Assembly: GCA_029204225.1 (NCBI GenBank)
Contig: CM055093.1
Location: forward strand, 47,688,354 to 47,752,353
Source: Diphasiastrum complanatum
Lineage: Eukaryota; Streptophyta; Lycopodiopsida; Lycopodiales; Lycopodiaceae
Length of the DNA stretch: 64,000 bases
Reading direction: 5' to 3'
Numbering within the stretch: the stretch's first letter is position 1; each line of letters starts with the position of its first letter. The notes under the pieces were generated by a model. It was not told where the DNA came from, made no database searches, and saw only the letters and a list, made by a program, of their open reading frames with translations. Positions 32,360 to 42,983 of the stretch are shown here, one piece after another. The translations under genes were made by a program, and so were the position numbers.

Positions 32360-34366
32360 CAAGTGTTTGCATGGAGTTATAAAGAAATGAATGGGATTCC
32401 TCTTGACGTTGCAGTGCATACAATCCCATTACAGGATGGTGCCATACTTGTGAGAGCGAAACCCTATCGCACCAATCGTACCTATTGAGAGAAGATAACA
32501 GAAGATATTCAGAAGCTTCTCGATGCTGGTTTCATTCATGACATTGAGCACACAAGTTGGGTATCACCAATTGTGGTGGTACCAAAGAAAAATGGTAAAC
32601 TACATATTTGAGTGGATTTAAAGAAACTTAATGATCAAACAAAGAAATATCACTTTCCATTATCTCTAACCACACAAATCCTTGAAGATATGGTAGGAGC
32701 AGAAGCTTTTAGCTTTTTGGACAATTTTAGTGGCTATTTCTCAGTCCAAATTGCACCTGAAGATCGTTTCAAAATGACGTTTGTTATAGAGTTTGGAACA
32801 TACGCATATCAAGTTATGCCACACCACTGATCTCGAAAATATCAGAGTGATTCTAGAAATGCCCCTACCAGGTGCAGTGAAGAAAATTTATGTCTTTCTA
32901 GGCCACACAAGTTATTATCGTATTTTTATAACACACTACGCCGATAAAGCACGAATAGTACACAAAATCGTTACTGATCCAAGGTGGACAGAAGAACGGA
33001 TTCAAGCCTTTGAAGATCTCAAATAGGCTTTAGTCACACAACAATTCTTTGCGTGCCTGATTATAATAAGGAGTTCCATGTGCATGCGGATGCTTGTAAG
33101 TATGCCATTGGTTCTGTTTTAACGCAGCTCGGAGAATTCGAGAAGGATTTTCCAATCCGATTCCTAAGCCCTCAGCTGGTTCCAGCTGAGGTTAACTATT
33201 CCACTATAGACAGAGAAGCATTAGCAATGGTCTATGTTGTTGAACAATTTCGTCAGTATTTGCTAGTCTACCTTTTTGTCTTTTATACCGACCATCATGC
33301 TCCTCTGTATCTATTGAATAAACCATGCAAAACAAGATGAATTGCACGATACCTGTTGATTCTTTTAGAATTCAACTTTCGAGTTGTTATTTGAAAGGGA
33401 TCACAACATGTTTTGGCTGACCATCTTTCACAATTACCCAATGTCGAAGCATCTGATGAGCCAATAAATGATGAGTTACCATATGCATGTCTATTGTATA
33501 TAGATGCGACACCATTATGGGCAGATGATATCACTAGATATTTGGCCACTAGGGAGATAGATCCTTAGTTGAGAAAACCGCAAAAATAAAACTCATCATA
33601 AAATCCTTGCCATATCATCTTATTGCGGGGGAATTATATAAACAAGGTGTTGACGATATTACATGTTGTTGCACACATGAATATGAAGTCTGACATATTA
33701 TTGTCTTGACACACGAGGGTATTGGGAGTGGACATTTCTCCTCCGATGCTACTGCTAAAGCAATTCTTCTGGCAAGATTTTGGTGGCCAACCCTATTCAA
33801 AGACACCCATGCTTATGTAAAAGTTTGTGACGTTTTTCAGCATGCAAAGAATATCCAAAAAGCCGACCACAATCTCCTTACTCCAATACTTGAAAGTGAC
33901 GCATTTCACAAATGGGGTATTGATTTTGTTGGACCTATTAGTCCAACAACACGTGGCACACAGTCATGATATATCCTGATTGCCACTGATTATGCAACCA
34001 AATGGATAGAGGCTAGAGCAACAAGAAAAATAGACACAAAATCCATAGCATGCTTCCTCTATAAAAACATTATCACTCGATTTGGCTGTCCAATAGAGCT
34101 TGTCAACGATCAAGGTTCTCATTTCCTTAATGAAGTAATCAACAAATTACTGACTCATTACTTCGTTATACACTGAAAGAATATCCCATACTATCCTAGA
34201 TGCAATGAACTAGTTGAATCTACAAATAAAACAATTTGTAAGGTCTTAACCAAGATAGTAGAAACAAGTCGATCAGATTGGAATATAAATTATTTTCTAC
34301 TATTTGGGCGTATCGAACAACGCCGAAATGAGCCACGAGTTGGAAAACACCATTTGTGCTGGCTAG
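32360..34366 (+). pseudogene. Decayed Ty3/gypsy pol (RT, RNase H, integrase)
   Basis: Begins mid-protein at VFAWSYKEMNGIPLD. RT fingers and palm follow (AGFIHDIEHTSWVSPIVVVP, VDLKKLNDQTKKYHFP, FSFLDNFSGYFSVQIAPEDR), but the sequence jumps from YAYQVMPHH to the post-catalytic region (MPLPGAVKKIYVFLGHTSYY), so the YxDD active site is deleted. RNase H (33053-33340: HVHADACKYAIGSVL, YSTIDREALAMVY), integrase zinc region and DDE parts (WGIDFVGPISPTTRG, ELVNDQGSHFLN) follow with at least six stops. It ends near 34366 against copia gag. It is of the same broad type as the pol at 43-45 kb, but older. Confidence 0.8.
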
Positions 34367-35751
34367 CACTTCATTGTGTGAAAATGAATGTGAGAAATGA
34401 TCTTTTGAGGGAAGTATCATCATGTAAAAGTGCTAAAGAGGCTTGGAAGTCTTTTAAATCAATCTATGGATCTAGCAACACTTCTAGAGTTCTCATGCCT
34501 AGAAATAAGATTTTGCAAAGGATGAGGAGAAGTGAGGAGAGTGCACAAGACTATGTGCTTAGAATCAAGTCTCTAAATAGGGAGTTGGCTTCCATTGGAG
34601 AGAAGATTTAAGATGGAGAGCTTGTACAAATTGTTCTTAATGGTCTAGGAGATGACTTTGCAAATTTGGTTCAAAGTCTTGTCATCCAAGACACTTTGCC
34701 ATCTATTGATAAGCTCCACAGTGTGCTTGTGGTTGAAGAGTGTAGGATGCCCCATGCAAAAGCAAGGGCAAAAATATGAGAGAGTAAATTTCTTATTCAA
34801 GGGCAAAAATAATACCAATGGAAAGAAGAAGCATCCAAAGGAGGCCAAAGAAGAGGATGATGCATCAAGCTCAAAGGACAAGTCAAAGCAAAAATGCTTC
34901 TTTTGTGGAAAGAAGGGGCATTATGCATCTGAATGCTACAAGAGGCTAAGAGCAAAAGAGGAGGAGGACAGACAAGGGAACCTTGCATATGAAGAGGATG
35001 AAGATGAGGAGATCTCATCTTTGATTGTATCTACATCCACTCCAACAAACAAAAGCAACTCAAAGGACACTTGGTGGATTGATAGTGGGGCTAGCTCCCA
35101 TATGACTTTCCAAAAAGACACATTCTCAACCTTACACTCTTTAAATGGTGCTAATAAATTTGTTTCTTTAGCAAATGATCAAGAGTGTAAGATAGATGGT
35201 GTTGGTACCATCTCATTAAGTCTATGATCTAGCAAAAGGATGGATCTAGATAATGTCCTTTTTGTACCATCAATTAGCAAGAGCTTGCTTAGTGTTTTGG
35301 ACAACTAATGGATGATGGTTTAGATGTTCACTTCAAGCATGGAGTTTGTTCCATCATGAAGAATGATAATTGCATAGCAAATGGTGTTAAACAAGGTAGT
35401 TTGTTTAAGTTGGATGCTAAAATTTCTATGGCAAAAGAGGAAATCATTCATTCAAATGTACACTCAAGTAGTGATGATAAGATGCATGAAACATTCTTAG
35501 ATGTTTATACAGGAGATGCTTGGATCCATCTAGTATCTTGTGTGAATGAAAGTGAAATCAACAACCTTGGTGTCAATGATCTTGCAAGGATTGAGGAGGA
35601 GCAACAAAGTGATGGAGATCTTGAGGATCCACCTCAAAGATCAAGTGCTCCAAGAAGATCTACAAAGGCAAGGGCCGAGCCTTCAAGGCTCACTTATCTT
35701 GGCAAAGGTAAAACCATTCACTTTCAACCCTTTTCTTACTTCAATGCTTGA
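34367..35751 (+). pseudogene. Decayed copia gag-protease plus integrase/RT linker
   Basis: Starts within gag (LHCVKMNVRNDLL, related to the gag of element H), continues through KQKCFFCGKKGHYASEC (zinc knuckle near 34885-34935) and TWWIDSGASSHMTF (protease near 35071-35112), and stops near 35226. A shifted frame (35308-35751) resumes at LFKLDAK and jumps to the Arg/Ser-rich linker that precedes copia RT (RSSAPRRSTKARAEPSRL). Integrase is therefore deleted. No LTR is attached at either side. Confidence 0.75.
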
Positions 35752-36190
35752 TGAACCATTTTGCTATGAGATCTACATGAGGCAACTCAAGGGCTTCATC
35801 AAGAAGGAAGTTGAAGATAAGATGTGTAATGACTCATTTGAGAACAAGTTTTTATGTCTTAGTGATCTAAAGATTGCTATGAACCAATTAAGAGTAAATT
35901 GGTTGTTTGATCAAATGAGTGCTCTCATATTTTGAAAGAGCAAGAATGAGTTAATTACTCATTGTTTTAAAAAATGTGTTTTTTCTTTTGGAGAGGCAAA
36001 TTGTAAGCTTCTTATGGAAATAAGTGAAACAACCTTGAAGGACACTTATATCCATAAGCAACTATGTAGCCTCATGAAGTTCAAGATCACTTGTGATTAT
36101 AAGATTAGAAAAATCATGCTTACTTTTGATGGTTTGTGGTCTAGTCTTTCTAGCATGAGAAATCTTGGTAATAGTAGCAAGTACATGTTT
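35752..36190 (+). other. Open but unidentified plus-strand sequence
   Basis: Frames continue (PFCYEIYMRQLKGFIKKEVE, FENKFLCLSDLKIAMNQL, then EISETTLKDTYIHKQLC) with a coding-like look. I cannot assign them to copia or to any gene. Confidence 0.25.
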
Positions 36191-36256
36191 TCACGGGCAC
36201 TTGCACTGGGGCACTTGGGCGGGAAAACATTTTTAAACGTGAGCACTTGTGCTCAC
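36191..36256. repeat. TIR-like G-rich repeat with adjacent near-perfect palindrome
   Basis: 36191-36232 (TCACGGGCACTTGCAC, then GGGCACTTGGGCGGG) recurs inverted at 60046-60088 with few mismatches. Right after it, 36239-36256 is GTGAGCAC-TT-GTGCTCAC, 8-bp arms with a 2-base loop. The change in composition here marks a sharp boundary with the copia remnants on the left, as a transposon end would. Confidence 0.5.
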
Positions 36257-37832
36257 GCTGCGTCCTCTCCTCCCACAGGTCCGAGCATGAGGGGAGGGGG
36301 AAAAAATTGAAAAAGAGAGAGAGGGGGCATCGCGGGCAGCATGGAGAATCTGACTCAGATCGATAATCTTCACCCCTTCCTCCTCCTGTTAATCGTCTAG
36401 CTCCTCAGCAGGTTTCATCACCAAAAGTGTTGATTGCCCAAGAGGAGCTAGACAAAATAACAGAGAAATCTGTAAATATTGTTTCCACTTCTGTTTCTGC
36501 TCCTGTACATAATCTTTTTGTGAGAATTCCATACAATCCAGCCCAAGTTTTTTTTTATTCTGACCATTATAATTAATACGAGGCCTACCTAGCTAACAAA
36601 ATTGATCTTCTCGACAACTTTTTTGATTTTTTTCTTCCAGATTGCTTTAGATTAGGTCCCAAATTTTGTGTCGAGCTAAAAGATAAGACCTGAGAAATTT
36701 CAGATGCAATAGTAGAGGCCGGAGTTTCTTCTTTACAGAATAGTATTAGTTTTGATTCCCATGGTATAGTTTTTATAGTTAGTTCATTTTTCATGGAAGC
36801 GGTATAGGCGAAAGAAGCAAATTTTGAGAAGACTGTCTATTTCATCGAGTGCAGTCCTATGGCGAAATTCTATTTGATTCCATATGAAAATAAGTAAGGA
36901 TTGCTCTTTTGTTTTTGTTGCTTTAATCTGATTGTTGCATGCTTCATTGCTTTAATAAGAATAGAATTTTTTCATAAATATGAATTTATCGATATTTGTA
37001 TTTTGGTTCTTGCAATCGGCATTGGAGCCTGAACATTCTTTTTGTAAAGATAAATGAGGGAGTATCAAATTTTTTGTGTAAAATTAAACTCAGCTGCAAA
37101 TACACATAGGAAATTTGATTCTCTACTTTATAATGCCATTCGAAATATACCGACAACGGCAACTTCAATTGGAGAGATAACCATTAAATCTCTCAAGGTA
37201 TATTCAATTTATCTATAATATGCATGTATTTTTTTTTTTAATTCAAATGTATCGTCATAGCATAAATAAAATTTCTATCATTATATTACTAATTTTTATT
37301 CTATATATGTAGTGTGTACAACAACAAGACGCTTTTAGTTGTGCATAATTCGTCCTGTACAATACGAAGCTATTTTTTGAATGGTATAATTTACAAATGG
37401 ATGTAGATATTGAAAAGGTAATATTCTATTTATTTGTAGTTCATTTCATTCTGATTCATATTTTATTACTATCATTTTTTGTAATTTGTTGATTCTCGTG
37501 TTTTGTGATTACAGTTCACTCTTGAGTCGTATACTCCTGATGATGTATATAGATTTCAGCAAGAGTTGATTAGAACCTATGCCCAGTACGGTGTAAGCGT
37601 TGCACCTGCAATCGAGGGCCCTCAAAAGGAAGCTGCTCCTACCTTAATAGTCTTTCAGATTGTTCAGGATGCAGATCTTATTTTATATGATCAAAAAGGA
37701 ATAAAAGTCCTTCCTAATACAGAGGAAGGCAATTTTGTAGCAGATATTCCTCTTGCCATAAAAGGCATTGAGGCCCTTTCCGAAATAGAGGAGGGTGATT
37801 ATAGAAGGAGCTGTTTCCTTATCAGTTCCTAA
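36257..37832 (+). pseudogene. Ulp1/SENP-like (C48) cysteine protease fragment, copy 2
   Basis: Same exon layout as 1768-2475, with more upstream sequence. An exon of about 37054-37197 reads FDSLLYNAIRNIPTTATSIG, where FDS fits the Asp-containing strand of Ulp1 proteases. Exon 37313-37417 carries Gln-Gln-Gln-Asp-Ala-Phe-Ser-Cys, with the catalytic-type Cys intact (TGT at 37340-37342) but a TAA two codons later (37346-37348). The last exon is 37515-37832; a 2-base loss near 37796 shifts its end. Introns 37198-37312 and 37418-37514 keep GT/AG. Further upstream (36340-36890), TCTTCCAG-type acceptors and exon-like sequence with stops may be its N-terminal part. No catalytic-His exon is certain. 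Confidence 0.5.
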
Positions 37833-38070
37833 TACTGATATAGAAAATATAAAAAATTGATTGAATAGAGATTTATTTGTAAGTAGAGAGACATCAAAAA
37901 AAAAAGATACAATCATTTTACTTGTAAACAACCCGTTTATGGGGGTTTTTTTATTGATATCACAATAGATTCTTACAATCAGTTTGTGTCCATAGTCTAA
38001 TACTGGAATGCAATTTTTCTATAAAGATAAAAAGACATGATGATTGGCATGTATTTGCTGATAGTGAATC

Positions 38071-38800
38071 TCAATGTTCTTCCATAAGTTGGATTGTTTC
38101 GCCAATATCTCTGCATTTGATCTCGAGCTAATGTCTTATACGTACCTGCATAAAACTAATACAAAGTTAGTTAGAATCAGTACATAGTTTGTATTAGAAA
38201 GTTTTGATTGAAACTATTCATAAAAGATCGAGTGTTTACGGTTACTTACGAGTTTACCATTGAAAATGAATCTGAAGTCTGAAAGTACATCATCTTGTAG
38301 GAGCAATAGTTCCCGCCGGATGTAGTTTAGACTCCAATCTTCTTCCACCTCAACACATGTCAAAACGGCATCATTGTATATAATTTCAATATTTTTTTCA
38401 TTTTGAATGTTCATTGGCTTTCAAGTCTTGATCGAGTGGCACCCATTCACCTTTATTTTTTTTTCATCTTTGATAATGGAAGCATAAGCTCAACATTTGT
38501 TTTTCAATTTGATAACAGAAGCACATGGAAGACATTTTAATTCTGCATTCTATTTCTCCATCTGATCTTTTGTCTCAGCCTTCATCCATAAGTTCAGATA
38601 ATAAACTATCTGATAAATTTTTGCATACAAACATCGTTGGGGTTTTGTGTACATTGACACTTGAGAAGAAATCCACAAATATATTAAAGGAAATAAACCA
38701 ACTCAATCTGACTATTTTTTATCCCGTGCTCATTTTTAATGAAATTTTTACATCATTATATATCTTGCAATGAAATGATTCTGAAACTGTAGCATCTGGT
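38071..38800 (-). pseudogene. Unidentified spliced coding fragment, copy 2
   Basis: Homologous to 2676-3455. The last exon 38145-38071 (24 codons plus TGA) and the donor GTAAGT at 38249 are preserved. The preceding exon includes IEIIYNDAVLTCVEVEEDWS and SDFRFIFNGKL but is broken by stops further upstream (near 38415). Homology with copy 1 ends near 38855, so the exons seen at 3.4-4.1 kb are absent here. Confidence 0.45.
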
Positions 38801-38855
38801 GCAATTTATTCATCACTTTCAAAACTAGGTAATGGAACTGGTACTATTTGTCCAA

Positions 38856-39044
38856 GTTTTAGACTATAAAATGCCGTTGAGAAGTTAATGGCACATGCTG
38901 CTTGGTCGATTGCTAGTTGGGTAAGGAGAGGACCTATTGCCGTCCACCTTTTTGGAGAGAGCAGGGCCTTTGAAATCTTGTAGTTCCCAGTTGTAATAGT
39001 AAGTTGTGGGCTCTTCTGTTGCTGCTACGAGATAATGTAGGAAG
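38856..39044. other. Spacer between block B and LTR A2
   Basis: No recognised feature. The last bases (GGAAG) before the LTR do not match the bases after it, as expected because the element continues to the right. Confidence 0.4.
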
Positions 39045-39876
39045 TGTGCAAAAAGTACAAAAAGGACCAAGAGTGGATCCTAATCTGATCCTCAAGAGGG
39101 ATTGGTTGTCAAATTACTTGATCTATCAATCTACTTGAGATTAAGATCAATCTAGATCAATTCTAGACACAAAATCCTAACAAGAACAATCATGAATTGA
39201 AGATAGGTGTACTTTCTGGTTTCACACGTGTGAAACAATGTTTGAGTACGGACTCCAACTTGAAAATCAAGTACACATTGAGAGAGCCTCAAAACAATCA
39301 AAACAAATGTAGACAAATGGAGAGAATCACTCAAAATTGCTTCCAAAACCAAGATTCGTGTCTCACAATGATTATGGCCAAATGTGGCTCTATATATACA
39401 ATAAGTGGGAGCTCGTGGTACTGATCATCCCTCTGATCCCACATGTGTGAAGGTGCTTTGTCATATGGTGATTCATCATGCAAAACTGACACTTGGACAA
39501 AACCTTCTATTTTGAGCACTTTTGGTCTATTTTCCTTCTATATGGAGATCTACTTGGAAATCTTCTAGAACTCAAAATTCGCCTACTTCAGCTTATTCCA
39601 CACGTGTGAGCTGTCCTCTACACATGGGATATGACACCTAACCAAATGATGTGGCTCATGCAATCAATAGATTGATGCCATGTGTCATATGTCTAGAAAA
39701 CTAGTATTTGGCCATTTTAGCCACTAGAACCTGAATTAAATCATATGTACAACATATATGATTATGGTACATGACAAGTACACTAGTTTCACACGTGGGA
39801 ACAGGCTCCACACATGTGTGTTTATCTATATACAAGATTTTTGGCCTCTACCAAGCTTATTTTTGTATTTTTCACA
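39045..39876 (-). repeat. 3' LTR of a family-A retrotransposon (copy A2)
   Basis: 832 bp, TG...CA, closely similar to 342-1162. On the minus strand it is preceded by the purine-rich ATTTTTGAGGAG (complement of 39877-39888), the position of a polypurine tract, so this is the 3' LTR of a minus-strand element whose body lies at higher coordinates. Confidence 0.75.
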
Positions 39877-40370
39877 CTCCTCAAAAATCTAGCTTGGTAA
39901 ATCTAGCCTGATGGAAAACATGATGATCTTGAACTTGAATCCATGGGCTGAATTGGTCTTTGTTGGTTCAAAAGGTGTGAAGACCAGCCAATGAGCTTGA
40001 TGTTGATCTGAAATCACCATATCCATGATAGTGCTTCTTTGATGTTGACATCTTTGATGAGCTTGAGAGCTTTGCACCATCCTAGCACCTCCAAAATTGA
40101 TTCCTTCCAATTTTCATGTAGATGCTTGACCTTGAGGCTTGCTCCTTCTTCATGTGCATGCTCCACATGAGATATGCTTCTCTTTCCCTTGAAATGTGAG
40201 CCACATGGATTCAACCATATTTCTTGAGTTTCTTTTTGGAATCACAATTTGAGAAGGTCTCTCCTCCTCAATCCTTGGCACATTTGAACCTTGAGATGAC
40301 TCCTTAAGATTTTCTTCATGGTGCAATGTGCTTGATAGAGTGACCTAGCTGTACAACTCACTATATATAA
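39877..40370 (-). mobile_element. 3' internal end of family-A element
   Basis: Short minus-strand frames at 40214-40014 and 40110-39889 have no recognisable RNase H or other pol motif. The element may be non-coding here or badly decayed. Confidence 0.4.
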
Positions 40371-40413
40371 TAAAGCTGATTTAAATGCAGACGATAGAGA
40401 GCGATATTAATAC

Positions 40414-40532
40414 CAACAAGATCAAAATCTCTGTAATTGAACCATACCAGTGGCTTCTCAGACTCATAGTCTTCTAATGGCAGGTTAAGTTCCTCGATGT
40501 GACCAAGCATGACTGCCGCTTTGTCATAATTT
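40414..40532 (-). pseudogene. Isolated exon-like fragment, unidentified
   Basis: A minus-strand open stretch reads NYDKAAVMLGHIEELNLP, then LEDYESEKPLVWFNYRDFDL. It is bracketed by a good acceptor (TTTTGTCTTAG) and a GTATTA donor, giving a 119-nt candidate exon. Its amino-acid composition is unlike the surrounding LTR sequence. It resembles a helical repeat (TPR-like) segment only in general character. No neighbouring exon was found. Confidence 0.3.
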
Positions 40533-40750
40533 CTAAGACAAAATAATTGGAACACATTAGCAGACCAATGGAGTTATGAACGATCTTTAGGATGGTGTCA
40601 TAAATCATAAAGTCACTGAGAACCAGTTAACCACCGCCACCACTTTATACAAACCTGAAAAATTGAACTTTTATAGAGCTTGATCAATGTGCAAGACGAA
40701 AATTAGGGACGAAGATGGGACAACTAGAAGAGTAATCAAAATAATTGGAG
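40533..40750. other. Spacer between the exon-like fragment and a copia LTR
   Basis: No feature recognised. The left boundary of the following LTR is not certain. Confidence 0.35.
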
Positions 40751-41891
40751 TGTCTAGAAAAAAAACTTTTCGGGCGTGGCGGAATAAACTATCTAACTCT
40801 TTCTCAATGCATGACTACGCCTATCAATTTCAAACAAAAACAATAGTGATAGAAATCATGTTTGATCTTTTAGTAACTAGCTTTGAAATCATCAGTACTA
40901 CAGTGATTACATAGTCAAACAATAATGCATTGAATTATCAAAAAAATAATTTGTCACGAATCATTCGCGAATTGCTAGACAAATAATTAGTCATGAAGAA
41001 CTACAGAAAACTGATACAGTTTGAGACGAAACTGAACGCAATAAAAATAGTATTGATTCAGTATGAAAATGAAACAGAAGTAAACGAGTAAAATAAGTTG
41101 CAATCGAAGCCGCGTACTCTATGCTATCTCTGAGCAGCTAAAATGAAAGTCTGAATTAAGCGCAATGCTGATTAGTAGCGCAATAGCAATCTCTAAAACA
41201 ACTCTAAGAAGTGAGCTAGAATGCTCAGAAGTGTTCAAGCTCATAGGCTTGAGAGAGAGAGAGAGCTAACTATTCAAATGCTTCTTCATAACTTGAAAAC
41301 TATATGAATATGAACAGCCATTTATACTAAGACATTAGGTCGTCAATTGCGATTGCCGGTTGGCTAGTGTCCATTGGCATCCATCCAGTTCTTTCTTAGT
41401 GATTGTTGATAAGCGGTGGAAATTGGCCGTAAATAGTCTGTTTGCATAAATGAACTAAAACTATCACTCTGCAGAAATGAACTAGAACTGCCACAGGCGA
41501 AAAAGATGATAGTGTCAAGATTTTGTGAAAAAGACGACAATGTCCTTAAATCCCATCTAGGGTAGCCCTACACTTTGCCAGAGTCATTTCCTTAACATTT
41601 GAGACACTTTTGAAAAAGCGAAAAAATGCGACTCTGCATATTTACTCGTAATTCCTGACAAGTGACAGTGTCGCTAAAATGCAAAAAGGTGACACTGCAT
41701 TTTTATTTGTAAATCTTGACAGGCTAAAAAGCGACACTGTTGTCAAATTCCGTGTATTTCTGTAGACTGTGTAAAAACACTTGTAAATTTACAGACTGTG
41801 TAAGAACACGAAAAAATTCATAGAACTGAATAAACAATGGATGAAGATTAAAACCGATTAGTCGATTAGCAAGAAGGAGAATAATCCAACA
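40751..41891 (-). repeat. Copia 3' LTR (family G)
   Basis: The right end AATCCAACA at 41891 is, on the minus strand, TGTTGGATT preceded by AAGGGAGAG (polypurine tract). It is loosely similar to the 5' LTR at 57861-58931: both contain CATGACTAYGCCTATC, AATAATTTGTC, ATTCGCGAATTGC-type words and the terminal AATCCAACA. The left end is approximate. Contains a (GA)n run at 41252-41265. Confidence 0.6.
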
Positions 41892-42110
41892 CTCTCCCTT
41901 AATCTGAATCCTTGAATGCCTTGACCTTCAAACTTAGTTCTACACAGAATCTTTTGTGTGTATCCAAACTTGATGCTTTGGTAAAAATATTTGCTATCAT
42001 ATCTTGCATTCTACAGTACTACAATCTGACCTCTTCGTTGAGAACTTTGCTTCTGACGAAATGATACTTCAGTTCAATGTGCTTACTCCTAGAATGAAAT
42101 CTAGGGTTGG
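41892..42110 (-). pseudogene. Copia RNase H C-terminal fragment
   Basis: Minus-strand RFHSRSKHIELKYHFVRSK followed by IANIFTKASSLDTHKRF is the end of copia RNase H ('HxRSKHIDIxYHFxRE ... DIFTKxL'). It runs into the polypurine tract and LTR on its 3' side. On its 5' side it is joined at about 42108 to gypsy integrase, so all upstream copia pol is missing here. Confidence 0.75.
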
Positions 42111-42938
42111 TTGTAAAGTGTCCAGTCGGTGTTGTATTGATTCTTTCTCTCCTAGGTCGTGCTTCATGGCAAACCGCAAGGATGGGAGCTCTATTTCTAT
42201 TGGCAGTACACATTTTTGGCCATACACTAGAAAAAAAGGCATGTGGTTGGTACTGGTCTTATAGGTGGCATTATATGCCCACAATGCCAAGTACAGTTTT
42301 TGTCCCAATCCCTCTGTCGGTCTGATATGGTTTTCCTTAGAATACTCACTAGTTGTTTGTTCGTGCTTTCGGCCTGACCGTTGGCTTGGGGGTGGTAGGG
42401 TGTGCTTTTCCGGTGCTTGATCGTCAACTGATCGGTCAAAGCCTTGATAGTTTTGTTTAGGAAATGGGTACCCCTATTAGAGATGAGTTTTGTGGGTGTA
42501 GGGAACCGGCCTATCACCTGTTCTAGTAAGAACCAGGCGGTTTTTTTTTTTGGCCACAACCCGTGCCTCGGCCCACTTTGTGAAATAGTTAGTGCCCACT
42601 ATGATATAATGTTTCCAGCTAGCTGAAGCTGGGTGTATTGGGCCAACGAAGTCGATGCCCCATTTTTTGAAGGGGAGACATGCCTGTATTGGAACTAACA
42701 ATCGCACGCTATTATCCGTCTTGTCAACTCGTTGACAGGTGTTGCAGTTCTGGGCATGTGAATGAGCATCTTGGAATAGTGTCGGCCACCAGTAATCTGC
42801 CCTCATAATTTTTTGCCCTGTGAGTTGGCCGGCAAAGTGGCCTCCACAGGCAAAATCGTGACACTCCTCTAGTATAAATTTGGCTTCTTCAGGAGTGGCA
42901 CATCTTCGATACAACCCTTCTACACCTCGTCTGTACAA
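42069..42938 (-). pseudogene. Gypsy integrase, truncated and frameshifted
   Basis: Continues the gypsy pol at 42984-45218 on the same strand. Zinc-binding part: HFAGQLTGQKIMRADYWWPT with CNTCQRVDK. DDE core: WGIDFVGPIHPASAS (first Asp), LISNRGTHFLN (the usual Asp of this block is Asn here) and YHPQANGQAESTNKQL (Glu). The frame shifts between 42477 and 42559, next to a T12 run. The C-terminal part reads LALWAYNATYKTSTNHMPFF before breaking off at about 42108 against copia sequence; its 3' LTR is missing. Confidence 0.8.
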
Positions 42939-42983
42939 CGTGCCCCCTATTAAGGCGAACTTTAGGGCTTGTAGACGTAGCTT

